A DNA stretch of 64,000 nt from Reticulitermes speratus (Eukaryota > Arthropoda > Insecta > Blattodea > Rhinotermitidae): positions 25,764,533 to 25,828,532 of the forward strand of contig JAJKFL010000014.1 in NCBI GenBank assembly GCA_021186555.1, read 5' to 3'. A model generated the notes under the pieces. It saw nothing but the letters and a program-made list of their open reading frames with translations, had not been told where the DNA came from and did not search any database. Position numbers and translations under genes: made by a program. Within the stretch, counting starts at the first letter, position 1. Each line of letters begins with the position of its first letter. This document shows, in pieces, positions 34,490 through 46,135 of the stretch.

Positions 34490-34985
34490 TAAAGTGGCTT
34501 TTAGACAAGTCCGCAAATTTGAGAATAGCAATTATTAGCTTCGTGATATCTATCCGTCCGTCCATCTGCCTGTCTGTCTGTCCGCATGGAACAGCTTGGC
34601 TTACACTGGACGGATTTTCATGAAATATTATATTTGAGTATTTTTCAAAAAGTTGTCGAGAAAATTCAAGTGAAATTAAAATCTGACCAGAAATATGGGT
34701 ACTTTACATGAACACCTACGTAAATTCATGGTAATATCTTGCTTAATTATTCTTAGAACGAGAAATTTTTCAGAAAAAAATTTGTGGAGAATATCAAAAC
34801 ACACATTTAATGTTCAATAAATGTTCTCCCGATCATCGTGCCGTTTGTAATGTAATGTGGTATAAATATGGTAGAGCCAGACAGACCACAGGTGACAATA
34901 CAATAAGGCGCAGAAAAGATGCGATTTGCATGCCGGACAACTAAGGCAATAATACATACACTCATAACACTTAATACTTATTGCT
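34490..34985 (+). repeat. Dispersed repeat X, copy 1
   Basis: An unnamed repeat with copies also at 63.5 kb (+) and 45.9-46.1 kb (-). Shared landmarks: an internal (TCCG/CTGT)n tract at about 34552-34585, CATGGAACA, CACTGGACGGATTTTCATG, TTAAAATCTGACC, GGGTACTTTACATGA, AATATCAAAACACA, ATGTAATGTGG and CAGACAGACCACAGGTGACA. No open frame of note. The class is unknown. Confidence 0.75.
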
Positions 34986-35144
34986 TCATAATTAATTAAT
35001 TCCGTCTGATATCTTAAAATATTTTACGGCAAAACTTACAAAAACTGAGAAACTTCGCAACGACTATATGTCATTAGGACCTGTTTAGCCAAATTCTACG
35101 CCTGAAGAAGGCCATGAGCAGACGAATATTACTTCGTTTCAACG

Positions 35145-35215
35145 CAGCGTCGGGCACTTTACATGAAGACCTACGTACATTTTAATGTTGCTGGCGACAT
35201 AAATTGGCCACAAGT
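35145..35215 (+). repeat. Dispersed repeat X, short fragment
   Basis: GGGCACTTTACATGAAGACC and TGTTGCTGGCGAC match the inner part of repeat X at 45.9 kb (minus strand GGGCACTTTATATGGAGATC and TGTTGCCGGCGAC). Confidence 0.6.
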
Positions 35216-35655
35216 CAATGTTTTGCAACACTCAATATTTTCATATAATTGACAGTGACACGTATCTCAAGAACACACAGATTACATTGTTTGTTTCCAT
35301 TGCGTTAATGGTTACTCCCACGCGCCACAATGTTACGTTATACGTACATTGCCTATCTCATTATCCACTAAGTGCTTCTTTGTATGGCCGCTGGTTCTAG
35401 CTCAATATGCGCCGTCTGAAAGCAGCTTTCAATTGAACACAGTTCCAAGAACTCGCGTATCGACTTCTACATTCATAAAAAAACGCCATCGCTGAATGTA
35501 TGAGATATATCAAGACTTTTCACAGTTTCTCTGTGAATAAAACTTTCAAAAAGCTGTTAACACGAGAGCTCCACATCTTAAAATTTTGAAGTAATTTACG
35601 AACGCATATACTAAATTAACTATTAATTTACACTTCTTAAAAAAAGTGTTTTGCA
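35216..35655. other. No recognisable feature
   Basis: AT-rich, with no structure noted. Confidence 0.45.
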
Positions 35656-35900
35656 CTCCTCATCATACATTAACGTGATTAAATCCAGTAGGGCGAGATG
35701 GATGGGGAGATATGGCACGTTTGAAATAGAAGGGAGATGCATACAGGGTTTTGGCGAGGAACCCTGATGGAAAGAGGCCACTTGGATGACCTACGCATAG
35801 ATGGCAGGAAAATATTAAAGTGGTTCGTAAAGGAATGTTGACAAATGGCGGGCTTTCTTACGAAGGATTCTGCTCCATGAAGTAGTTAATTTTTACAAGT
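35656..35900 (+). mobile_element. LINE 3' fragment
   Basis: The plus strand reads SSYINVIKSSRARWMGRYGT, equivalent to SSPNxIRVIKSRRMRWAGH in the family. A frame-shifted RPLG and RWQENIKVV follow, then a 3' tail with GAAGGATTCTGCTCCATGAA and GTAGTTAATT. It is a decayed, 5'-truncated relic of the same LINE family as at 4.07 kb. Confidence 0.7.
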
Positions 35901-36036
35901 TTCCGTCTACGTCTCCACACTGTCTACACAAGCTGAAAGACTTTGCCCATCTTCCAAATTTATGAGAAAAAAATAATTGCTGTGCTCGGCTACACTGAAA
36001 TATAATTACATAATTGTAAGAACTTACAGTTCCCTT

Positions 36037-36320
36037 GGGCGTCGGGGTAGCGCAGTCGGTATAGTGACTAGGCTACGGGCTAGACGATCCGTGCTTCGAT
36101 TCTTGTTAGGGGTAATTTTCTCTTCTCCAAACGTCCAGACAAGCCCGGGACCCACCCAGCACTCTAGTCAATAGATACCGACGTTTTCTGCCCGGGCGTA
36201 ATGCAGCCGGGGCGTGAAGTTTTCAACTGACCTTCATCCAGTGCCCAGATTAAGAATGAGTGGCCCCGTACTTGCACTCCCTATGTATGCCTTCATGGCG
36301 TGTAGACAGAGTAGAAGATC
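36037..36320 (+). mobile_element. SINE family 2, best preserved copy
   Basis: Head GGGGTAGCGCAGTCGGTATA contains a perfect Pol III box A (TAGCGCAGTCGG). Box B is slightly decayed (TGCTTCGATTC). The body continues TTTTCTCTTCTCCAAACGTC, GGACCCACCCAGCACTC, GCAGCCGGGGCGTGAAG and AGATTAAGAATGAGTGG, ending in the CTTCATGGCGTGTAG 3' motif. No certain target duplication was found. It serves as the reference for the other family 2 copies. Confidence 0.82.
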
Positions 36321-36369
36321 TCTTTCACGTGTCTACATGACTGTAATTGCAGTGTGTGTAGCCTACTAC

Positions 36370-36540
36370 ACAATCTCGAGGGCGTGTGGTTAGTGTTTCC
36401 TCTTAGATTTGTGGCGTCCTGTGTTCTAATCCAGAGTCAGAAATCGTGTCTCCTGCCTGACGCTTATCGTGAACTTCTGCATTTCTTCGAAGCAATTTCT
36501 CAGAAACTACCTTAAAATAAACCACAACACTCTCTTTCAA
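36370..36540 (+). mobile_element. Weak tRNA-like SINE relic
   Basis: GGCGTGTGGTTAGTGTTTCC is followed by TCCTGTGTTCTAATCCAGAG, compatible with degenerate boxes A and B. Low confidence. Confidence 0.3.
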
Positions 36541-36569
36541 AAAGATAAAGGTAAATAAATTTTTCCTAC

Positions 36570-36818
36570 ACATGCCATGAAGTCAAAAAGTGGAATTGGT
36601 GATATAGCTTCACTTATTCTTAGTCTGCACGAGATGGAGTCAGCTTCAAGCACAGGCCGAGTGCTTTATCCCCTGGGAAAGAGCCCACGTTACCCATTGA
36701 TTATGGGGCTAGGTAGGCCACAGATCCAGTGTGAACGTTTTGGAGAAGAGGTAAATCTCTTGCTACTGCCGGGATTTGAAGAGCTATACCGACTGCACTA
36801 CTGCAGCTCCCTACTTTC
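36570..36818 (-). mobile_element. SINE family 2 copy with deleted promoter segment, minus strand
   Basis: The minus strand reads GTAGTGCAGTCGGTATAGCT and goes almost directly to CTTCAAATCCCGGCAG, so about 30 bases between boxes A and B are missing relative to the 36.0-kb copy. The body (ACCTCTTCTCCAAAACGTTC, GACTAAGAATAAGTG) and the 3' end (GACTTCATGGCATGTG) follow. TTCCTAC flanks it at 36563-36569 and 36819-36825, a possible short target duplication. Confidence 0.7.
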
Positions 36819-36889
36819 TTCCTACTGCCTTCCTAAATAATGGCCCACAGGCGTCTTAATACTTGAAGCTATATAATATCACTGAACAA

Positions 36890-37060
36890 ACTGACTCAGT
36901 TGGTGACTCTTCTGACTTCTGTCAAGGAGTATCCCATTTCGAATCTTGGCCGAGACACCGAATACACTGACTTATGATTTTCGTAGTTTTCCACAATGCA
37001 TAAAGGCAAAGGCGTTAGATATGCTCTAATTAGGCCATGACCATTTCATTCTTCTTGTTT
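36890..37060 (+). mobile_element. SINE-like relic (family 4), second copy
   Basis: TTGGTGACTCTTCTGACTTC, box-B-like CATTTCGAATCTTGG, GAGACACCGAATACACTGAC and GTAGTTTTCCACAATGC parallel the copy at 23710-23890. Confidence 0.5.
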
Positions 37061-37292
37061 TACAATTCATGAATCATACAATCGCCCTACAATCGGCACT
37101 ACGTAACAGTCTGCGCTACTCACGTCCCTATAGCTATATGAAACTTAGCGAACCCGCATGCAGAGGGAAGATTAAAGCGCTGCTGTCAAATCTTCACCTC
37201 AACATCTTATGTGCGACTGCAACATCAAGTGGTCACATTATGGATTGAACCTTTGTGGTACAGTGCATAAGTCGCAAGTAAAGCATTACAAC

Positions 37293-37515
37293 GGGCCGTG
37301 CCATGGCTCAGGCAGTTATTCGTCGGCCTCTCACTGCGGAGGCCTGAGTTCGATCCCAGGTCAGTCCACGTGGAATTTGTGGTGTACAAAGTGGCACTGG
37401 GACATGTTTTTTCCCCGAGTACTTCGGTTTTCCCCTGTCAATTTCAATCAACCGGTGCTCCATTAATTGGAAAAATGAAAAAACTGATAATCTTTCTCTT
37501 CATCTTCATCAAAAA
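37293..37515 (+). mobile_element. SINE family 1 copy lacking the 3' hairpin domain
   Basis: Box A variant TGGCTCAGGCAG, box B GTTCGATCC and body GGCACTGGGACATGTTTTTT are intact. The element ends at TCTTCATCTTCATC followed by A(8), without the GCCTCAAGGCTGCGG and hairpin part seen in other copies. A 13-base target duplication, AAAGCATTACAAC, flanks it exactly (37280-37292 and 37516-37528). The truncation therefore predates or accompanied insertion. Confidence 0.92.
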
Positions 37516-37528
37516 AAAGCATTACAAC

Positions 37529-40500
37529 TGGTAATGAGACTGGCCAACACGGGACACTTGGGCAGTGTTGTTTTGAGGCGGACGGTATGAGCGCTGATAA
37601 CAGGAATAATCAGATCCAGACGGGACTTTGTGTGCAAGACCTGGCACTGGCTTCGATAGAATTCCATTTTCAACACTACAGACGAAGCCTAATTCAAAGA
37701 CTGTTATTTCACAAGCAAAAGCGCACTCCGCGGAAGTAACTTTACCTAGCAATAGGTAAGTCTGTATTAAGCTGCTTGGTTTACAGTGAGTAGGTGACAA
37801 CCTTTGCAACATGCTGGGAAGGCAACCCGGCAAGGCATGCGAATATTCTTAGAGAAACTACCTATATTATGTTCGAATTTGGAGAATAACTCTGACATCG
37901 AGGGCGTGGGTAGCGTGCAGTCTCCTCGCTAGCCTTGCAGAAAAAACGTGTAGGCCCTGTCAAATAGGTAAGTTCCTATCGCTGCATCCTTCACTTTCTG
38001 CTGGTCGCTATTCGTTAGGTGTTCAGTTTACAACAATCCTAAAGTCAAATTTATGTAGAAGTCTAACTGGATAGAATATAACATGAAATAACAGTACCAA
38101 CTCACACGTACACGAAACAACTGCTCTTCAGCCACATATGTTTCTAAATGTAACACGGGTTGGTTGTCATAAAGATCTAACGCTCCGACTTCCCTCTGCG
38201 AAACCACTGCCAAGGTCAAAGTCGTAACCCTGAGTCGACCACATTACCTGTTTTATACACTGCTGTCCATTACCTTAGTGATGCCGCAAAATAATGGCAA
38301 ACCCCTGTCTGGCACGCCGGCTGAGAGAGAAGAGAGAATACTAGGAAATATGTTACCGTTACGGCAGGCTGCTCCTTGTATGCAGCTCTGTACGTAGGTT
38401 ACGATGGAATTCGCGTATTGTCTCGGAACAGGCAGAGCAAGCGCACAGGAACTCGCCTAGGATACTGCAGCAAACTGGCCATTGCGGGAGAATGTATATA
38501 CACCCGTTCGGTTGTGCCGCTTATGGTCGCGTGAGTGGGATCTGCCAAGGACGTGGACATTTGTACTTGCAACGCCGGAAATTATTACACTTCTTGTTAC
38601 GCATTCTAGCTTATGGATTCTAGAGGACCGATCGAACACCCTATGTCACTTTTAGGAACAATTTACAATGTCTGTTTTCTTCAAGTGTTTTATTCTGTCT
38701 GGCTAGCAAAGAAAAAATAATGATTTATCTTTTGAAGAATGTGATCAATTTTAAGTCACTCTCAACAGACACTCAGTCTGTCCGTCTTGGCTTCGAGATC
38801 CCCCTGGTGCTCGGGACCAGATATTATCAAGTACTGAGTGTGGCCGATACAGTCATAACCGTCTTCAGGCGTCCTCTCTGTTCTTACGTCCGGCGTCTTA
38901 GTCACTGTGAAGTCTATATGTTTAGATCCGTAAACTTTGAGAGGACTAGGCAAAAGAAATACAATTTGCAAAAACACACAAGTTATACGAAAACAATACA
39001 TGTGTATTATTAAAACATTATGCCTTGTATTGTTTAGCTTATACTAGAAATAAAAACAGCTTAATCACTTGGACTAACAGTCATCTAGATTACAGAGACA
39101 ACTTGAGTTCATACCTCACAGAGAATACAGTTGTTCTCCATTAGAAAGGCTAACCGGTTAATGGTATTTAGGGAACTAGTTACTGTTTATTTATAAAATC
39201 ATATAAAACACATAAACAGGCCTACTACACTCTGTGGCAAATTGTTAATTTTGCAGCAGGTGACGCATATGTATTGGGATTTAAATGATCTATAATTTAA
39301 CTATTTACCGTAAATTCGCTCTGCGCTTCATAAGATTACTGTGTTCATTTTTCACATAAACTTAAAAATTCCACGCTATATTAATATTTGTAAACGTTAA
39401 AGTACTTAAAAGAGCGGTCCTCTTGTATCTAGCGAGCGCTGGGTAGTCTGGTAGGTGATTACTAATGTTCCGGGCAGAACTTCTACCTCCATATTCAAGG
39501 AAGAAGGTAAAGGCAGTACGTTCTTACGACAGCTTTGTGACCACTACCAAATTACAAGATCGCAGTGTCAATATTCATTACAGTGAGAATTTCCAGTCTC
39601 ACATAAACAAGTGCTTAGTACACAATTTGTAGGTAGGTTTATAGCCTATTCCTATACAAGATTTGCATTACTGTACCTAGCAGTTATACCCGTCTAACCA
39701 AAACCTAATGCAGAATTTGGGTGGCCACCGTAGTCTTGTTATGATTGTCACAAAAAAGTTTGCATTAACAAAATCAGAACACCTAAATTCTTTACATTTA
39801 AGTCTTTCGCACCTTCCAAGTTCGCATGATTGCTATGTTGTTACTCATGTGAGACAATTAAGTAGTGCTGTGTCCAGGCCTCCGATAGCATAATATTCAT
39901 ACAAATTTAGTAAATATCGCTCAATTCCTTACAAAATTATTCGAAGGGACAAATACATGGGAGTACACATGGACGTCATAATGCCATACAGATATAACAA
40001 TATCATGTGGAAAGGAAAAGAGTAAAAATGAATTAATTACTGCGTGGTAAATGTCACTAATTTTTATTCACTAATTAATAAGCAGGTGCCTGATATTTCG
40101 CATGCTTGTACACTGTTAGTCACCATTCTTTATCCAAAATAAAGTGTTTCTTTAAAGTCTATGACATCTAAATATACCGATTTAAATGTTAAATGCATTG
40201 TATTATATAACTGTAGTTTCCTGAGGATCCGTTGGATGTTACACCATCCGAACTAGCAGCATTATCTTTAAATAAACAACAAATGTATTTTTAGGAAGGC
40301 TAAGTCCGAATATAAAAATTGTGCATATTTTGGTAACAAAATTCATTGTTTCTCCCAAAATACAATAAATTATAAACACTTAATTCAGTTACTTTGTAAT
40401 ATATTCTATAAAGAGGCATTGAGAGACATAATAATCGTAGAGTTCAAAATTACGAACTTCCGATTACTGATTAGTCGCCAGCAGTAGATTCTATTCATTA

Positions 40501-40619
40501 GTAATCCTTTTCAGCAATTGAGATCTAAACCGTTTTTTTCAGGTAAACCTCGTATAAGAGAAATATTTGTATGATAGCTCCGCTTCCCTAATGTCATGGT
40601 TAAAGCAAAGTAATACCAT
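37529..40619. other. No gene recognised
   Basis: Includes a 103-codon open frame on the minus strand at 37522-37833 and a moderately GC-rich stretch at about 38300-38620, neither with a recognisable domain. Confidence 0.4.
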
Positions 40620-40700
40620 TACAGGCCTGGACAGGCTCTTACGACTCCAGGAGGTCGAGGCTTCCATGATTTATAGAGAAACGGCACATGAAGGTGGTGA
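40620..40700 (-). mobile_element. SINE family 3, 3' fragment
   Basis: The minus strand reads CTCACCACCTTCATGTGCCG, CCTCGACCTCCTGGAGTCG and CCAGGCCTGTAATGG, matching the 3' part of 31465-31755. The tRNA-like head is absent (5' truncation). Confidence 0.68.
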
Positions 40701-41574
40701 GTTTCCTAATGTCATGACGTAATGCTTGTTTAAGCGCAAAGACAAATTTACTTTTGCCTTTGACTTTATTTCACGAAGTTTGTTATAACAAGAACATATT
40801 AACGGAAACCACACAGCATTTCGCTTTTGGTTAGGTATATAATTGAATAAACACGGACAAATCAACTCAATATACATCAACATAAAGTCGTACTAGAAAT
40901 TAAAACAATATAAAGTATTTGATATTAAAAGAATAATAAAGAAGGCAAAGCTGCAAGAATAATTCTTAAAGATAAAATGGACAAGAATAATTCAGATATA
41001 TGTAGTTCCTATTATTCTGAGTGTATGTGTTTGCAAAATATATCAGAGTATAAAATCGAAGTTCTAAATATTACATACAAAATTTCTGGCCTTTTCTTTT
41101 ATAATACAATCTTGATCCCGTAAAATACTCCCTTATCTACTACAATATCCGAGTAAATATCAAAACATGAATGAAGAGCCTCATTGAGCAATTGTAGAGA
41201 TATTAAAATAAGAGATATTTTACAGCACATTCTAAAGTAATCAATTCATCTTTTAACACTGCATACGTGAATATGTATGAGTATGACCTATTAAATATCT
41301 GAACAGGTTCTGGTACTGTAACACTTTCTTAAAGTTTCGCGTAGAGACATTTAATAAATAATACTGCATGCCATTAAGTTGAAAGACAGTCTATGAGACA
41401 GGAAATTTGCAAATGCATGTTATGCCGTAATTATAAATGACGATTAGGGCCCAGTACTGACAATTCTATTGTTTATGCCAAGATCCGTCCTTCCTAACCT
41501 AGAAGACATTTTTTCCAAGATCCCCTTCCCTCATTATTGTACTCCTCTGTTCTAACTTTCATATATATCAACGA
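40701..41574. other. No recognisable feature
   Basis: AT-rich, with no motif noted. Confidence 0.45.
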
Positions 41575-42160
41575 TGCACAGCATCCGCAAACAAACAGAG
41601 GAGCAGAGTTTTTCCTGAGAAGTTAATAGTTTCTTAGATTATAAAAAATCCCTGACATTGTATGGGACCCCAATTTTATTACCGCCTTCGCAAGATCCAA
41701 CTACTTGTCACTATTCTGAGCCAGACGAATCTAGATTCACGGTATCCCATAATGCTCCTTTCATATCATTTTTAATGTTATTCTCAATGTAAGCCTAAAA
41801 CTTCCAGGTGGTCTCTTTCTGTACTTCTCTTCCTCACATTCGTAACGCATTCCTCACCCATCTCGTTCTCCTAGATTTCATCACCCTCGTAACTTTTGGT
41901 GAAGAGTAAAAAACAAGACGCAACTCATCAGGCATTTTTCTCCATCGACCATTTATTTCCTCCTTCGTACCTGTAAATATCTTCCACGTCATCCTATTCT
42001 CGAATATTCTCAGCCTGTGTTCTTCCCTTAATATGAGAGACCACGTTTCACACCCATAAAAGAAAAAGGTCAAAAGTTTAGGTCTGCATATTTTAATCTT
42101 TAAGTTTTTAGATAGCAAGCAGTAACAGAAATAAAACCATTTCAAATACGCAAACTAATA
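41575..42160 (-). mobile_element. LINE 3' fragment with late reverse-transcriptase/C-terminal region
   Basis: The minus strand reads LLSKNLKIKICRPKLLTFFF, YGCETWSLILREEHRLRIFE, WKIFTGTKEEINGRWRKMPD, ELRLVFYSSPKVTRVMKSRR and TRWVRNALRM (open from 42145 to 41834). It continues past a stop as KETTWKF, IENNIKNDMKG and the 3' tail. This is the upstream continuation of the C-terminal chain found at 4.07 kb, and the longest LINE piece in the window. Moderately diverged; 5' truncated. Confidence 0.85.
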
Positions 42161-43390
42161 CAACGGCATTGAATAAAGACTCGTATTTTATATCCTGTAC
42201 GTTCAAAGCGATGTTGAGCAAGTCGAAAAGACGAGACCTTTTTAAAGTGTAATATGGGAGATTACAAGGCTGAAAGCGGAGTCCGTATCCCGACTAATCT
42301 AGTATGGGGTTTCTGGTCCCTCTGGGTAAACGTTGGGATAATACCATAAACCACTCATACCCTAAATTCGCCACTTTCTCCTATCCAATTGGCCTAACGT
42401 ATTATTGTGGAAGTGTAGGCAAAAACAATGAACATTTATACTATTAAAATTGGACGTACAAAATATAAAACTCGTGATACTGGTTTTTATCTCGTGTCAC
42501 ATTAATGCACAGACATAAACTGGCAAGAGGCGTATAAATAATTAGAGCATGTGCGTACAATATACGATATGTAACAGACTCTTTCACATACCTTTGTTTG
42601 GCATTGAAATGATATAATGCTCTAAGCCAAAGATAAAAACAATGAAATAAAGATTGATTTTATGCCGATCAATGACATACCCCGGGCTACAATATACGTT
42701 CAAAACAAAACAAATACGAGTATAGGAGGTCCATGCTCTTTACGTAACACGCTGAAAATATAGATAACAGAAAAGGGGGGATTTCTCATTAGTAAATGTA
42801 TTAATATTCATAAAACGGCTGTTAATCGCAATGAATATTTAAATCTTCTTCCGCCTTCAGTGCGGTGTCGCACATTTAACACCAGTGTTGCAACGTAAGA
42901 ATGACACTAGTAAAGCCTTATTTCATACAAGTTTGTTGGCATTTCTGGCCCGTAGATGCAAGCGAAAAGGTGATGGCGCACGCGCCGTGTATGTTGCCTA
43001 CCAACTAGGGGCAAGCACGAGCCACTAGACCGGCTACAGCTTGTATCCAATGCAATACACGCGAAAAGCTTTTTGGCGATGACTCTGGGCAGTGTCGGCG
43101 CATGTAGCAGCATTACAGCACTACCTGTAATGTGCATTTACAAAGCTTCCTGGTAGGTGGTTGTAAATATACATTGTGATTTTTGTCTTTTCCTTTGTGA
43201 GTTGTGTGTGACAAACGCCTCGTGTGTACCTATAGATAAAGGCGGGAAAAGACATGCTTTCTTGTGAAATTAAGTTATTACATCTGTAACAGTTCAGAAT
43301 CACGTGACACTTTACTATATTCAGGCACTTTTTAAAACAAAAGACAATAGCTGCGATCTTCTTTCGTCGTTCATGGACCTATTTAAAATG
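42161..43390. other. No gene recognised
   Basis: A GC-richer stretch at 42930-43110 contains a 76-codon minus-strand open frame with no recognised domain. Confidence 0.4.
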
Positions 43391-43838
43391 TTAAAGAATA
43401 AGACCGTGTTTTAAGGAAAATCCAGGCGATAAGCTGTAAAGTTTCATGGCAATCATTATTGTAACCAATCCGACACCAAGAAACTGTGGCAACAACTCGG
43501 ACCAGCGACATTGTTCGCTAGGATCTGCATCTGGCTCGGCGGCAGTAACCAGAACAGCAGTATCGGCTTCTCCGAGAGCTGCTGCTGCTGGTGGTGATGG
43601 TGGTGGTGGCTCTAGCAGTAAGGTGTGCCCTTTCCTCTGGAGGTGTGGATCCGCCTCAACTGTCAGCAGCAGCGTGGTAAGGCATAAGGCAGTGGCGGAT
43701 CCTGATCCGGAGATCGTATCTAGCATAAGAGAATAATGCCGCTTTGTGTATTCTTCCGCTAGACCTTACCTCCGGGTCAGCATTCGCCCCTGTCGTGCTG
43801 AAGTTGATAATCGGTAGCGTGGAAGGAGAAAATAGCAT
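43391..43838 (-). other. GC-rich island, possible exon region of unknown gene
   Basis: About 450 bases are clearly richer in GC than the surroundings and open in several frames: 111 codons on the minus strand at 43391-43726, 60 codons on the minus strand at 43656-43838, and 96 codons on the plus strand at 43446-43736. The minus-strand product is rich in alanine, proline, serine and leucine and ends with a hydrophobic stretch (FLGVGLVTIMIAM). A good splice-donor-like sequence, GAG|GTAAGG, lies on the minus strand at about 43770. A matching acceptor in frame was not found. A GCTGCTGCTGCTGGTGGT tract contributes. It could be an exon, a CpG-type regulatory island or chance. Confidence 0.2.
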
Positions 43839-45469
43839 GACTATTATTTACTAAGAAGGGAATGTAAGCAAACTGTTGTCACGCATAAACATACATGATT
43901 CCATCTGCAATGAAATATTACGCGATTCACTACTTGCGAAGGTGTCAGATCTGATTTGAACAGGGGAAAGTTTTATATGATAAAATTAGCAAGTTGGTTC
44001 ATGCGGTAAAGCTTCTGAATTGTATTCGAGAGCTGTCCTTATCGAATTTCGTTCAGGACACAGATTTAGCTGACTGAGGTCTTCCGTAGCTTTGCTTAGT
44101 TTCTTTTCAGACAAGTTCCGGCATAATAACTTAAATCTGACAAGATTCGTTTCTTTCTACATCCATTTTAATTTGTAATTCATAATAACGTAGTCATTTA
44201 ATGCTATATTTTTAGTTGCTGGCAGTGCTCCTAAATTACAAATAAAAAAATGTCTTAACAAAAATGCGAAAAATTAAATGGAAAAGAAAATGTGCTAATA
44301 AAGAAAGAATATTCTGTGTCTTCAGAGTCAATGGTTTTAGAAAAACTCAGGTAGCGGCTGGTTTAAAAGAGTACTGACAATGTTTCTAATACACGTTTAA
44401 TTTATACCTCTACGGATAAAGTCGTAAGGCTAGAAATACACGATTTTATAACTTGCAAATCGTAAAATAACTGAGAGTTTAAAACGTTTATGCTTTTATA
44501 TTTACTGCATATTGACTGACATTAATTGTAACAGATTCTAGGATAGCAAACAATGTATTCTTCAATAAACATGCCAAAACTTTTGACGTCGATATTTGTA
44601 GCCGTGTATATTCGTAAATATAGTTCAAAGATATGGCCTGTTTTTTCTGTTTTAAAAGATTGTCTTTCTCTTTTGATAATTAAGTATTTGCAATTCTTAC
44701 AAGCATAAGATCGCGGCACTTGCTGTCACAATTTTGCCGACAGTAAAGTATCAATAGGCCTATTCTATTGAATTCTATGGGAATTTTTCTAACAGATTCA
44801 TGGAGTTCGTTAGTTAGATGGTACTCACTCTCTCCGCGGGTTTCTAAATTAATGGCGAACACAGATTATTGAAAAACTGGTAGTTTTTAACCCGGTCAAT
44901 AAATCCCTTGCCTGATAAGGAAAATGACGTGTTATAACAATAACCGTCTACAGAAATGTGACACCGTGCAATCTGGTACATATTTACCGGCAATCAGAGG
45001 AACCTGCTGCTTCACTACTAGAGTTGACTTATCTTGTCTCCCTGCCTAAATCATCCCTGTGTCATCCACAGTCTCAACTTTTTTTTCTTCAATATCGATA
45101 TTAAAATTCACCTCCATCTGTATTTAATATTCCAATATTCATTATATTTCAGGGATTCCGACAAATTATTTTATGAATTCCCCATTCTCCCCTTACACAT
45201 TACATGTTCCGTCAATGTACTCCTCACAACTTAATTTTACTGTGTTGATGCACCATCCACACAGTAAAATTACATACCTCGTGTATATATAAGCATGCTG
45301 CAGGACGATAGCAGGCAGACCCGCTGTACGTCACATGCATGTTTGATTTTTTTGGTGGGGCGGTGGGAGGAATGGATGTGAGCAGGTAAGACAGATTGGA
45401 ATACATAGTTCCCCAGGGTGTATAGATGATCCAAACAAGTGCTTTATGTTGCAAACTGGAGATGTTGCT
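43839..45469. other. No gene recognised
   Basis: AT-rich with short open frames and no motif. Confidence 0.45.
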
Positions 45470-45565
45470 GGTACGTTTCGGAGAAGCTTGTTGAACCCAT
45501 CTTCATGGTAGTCCCACAAACTAGAAATTACCTTAACGTAAGCCGAAACTGGAAACGTCGTAACA
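45470..45565. repeat. Possible degenerate foldback element
   Basis: GGTACGTTTCGGAGAAG and, downstream, AAGCCGAAACTGGAAACG are imperfect inverted matches around an ACCCATCTTCATGG centre. This is reminiscent of the GACGTTTCGG and TCTTCAGGG core of the foldback family. Tentative. Confidence 0.35.
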
Positions 45566-45709
45566 AACCATGACAACATTTTACAAATTTAACAACACCT
45601 ACTTTCTTAGTCTTGTTACGTTTAATGACTATTGCAACATCTAAAGTTATACAGCGTCTAATGATAAGGTGATTAGTAAATAATTAATTGCTGGGACGAG
45701 GAAGGAAGA

Positions 45710-45850
45710 GATCGTGGCCTAATTTGGGGCGATATCCCTGCGCTTGCCTGGAGGTTCAGTGGAATCACGAAAAGACAGGCGATGTAAGTAGAATGTGACC
45801 ACGGTGGCGCATTCGCTTAATGTTTTTTACCTCCTCGGCTATCCTACCAG
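45710..45850 (+). mobile_element. Possible relic of another insect SINE
   Basis: GTGGCCTAATTTGGGGCGAT, GCGCTTGCCTGGAGGTTC and AATCACGAAAAGAC recall a SINE body common in large insect genomes. The tRNA-like head is not evident. The call is from memory of the pattern only. Confidence 0.3.
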
Positions 45851-45884
45851 CCTGATACCATTTCACTCGAAGAGAGTGCTTTTA

Positions 45885-46135
45885 TGTTGATTTAACGTCG
45901 CCGGCAACAACAAACCATACTTAGATCTCCATATAAAGTGCCCAATTATTTGACAGATTTTAACCGAATTTAGATTTTCTCAACAATATCAAATTTTACG
46001 GAAATCTGTCCAGTGGAAGCCGCGGCTGACATATGCGGACAGACGGAAAGGCGGGCGGGCGGACGGACAGACGTGACGAAACAAGTAGGTGCTTTTCACA
46101 ACTATGCAAAAGCGCAATTTAAAAAGTCGCTAAGT
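45885..46135 (-). repeat. Dispersed repeat X, copy 3 (minus strand)
   Basis: The minus strand reads GCGCTTTTGCATAGTTGTGA, the tetranucleotide tract with CTGTCCGTCCGCCCGCC, CCACTGGACAGATTTCCG, TTAAAATCTGTCAAAT and GGGCACTTTATATGGAGA. The same order occurs at 34.5 and 63.5 kb. Confidence 0.7.

Noticed and set aside
36037-36110. tRNA gene candidate (perfect box A)
   Set aside because: The sequence continues into a SINE body shared by several copies, and no full cloverleaf could be drawn. The same applies near 30.3, 31.7, 14.7, 24.6 and 62.3 kb.
37522-37833. A 103-codon minus-strand open frame
   Set aside because: No domain was recognised. It overlaps the flank of a SINE and is plausible by chance.
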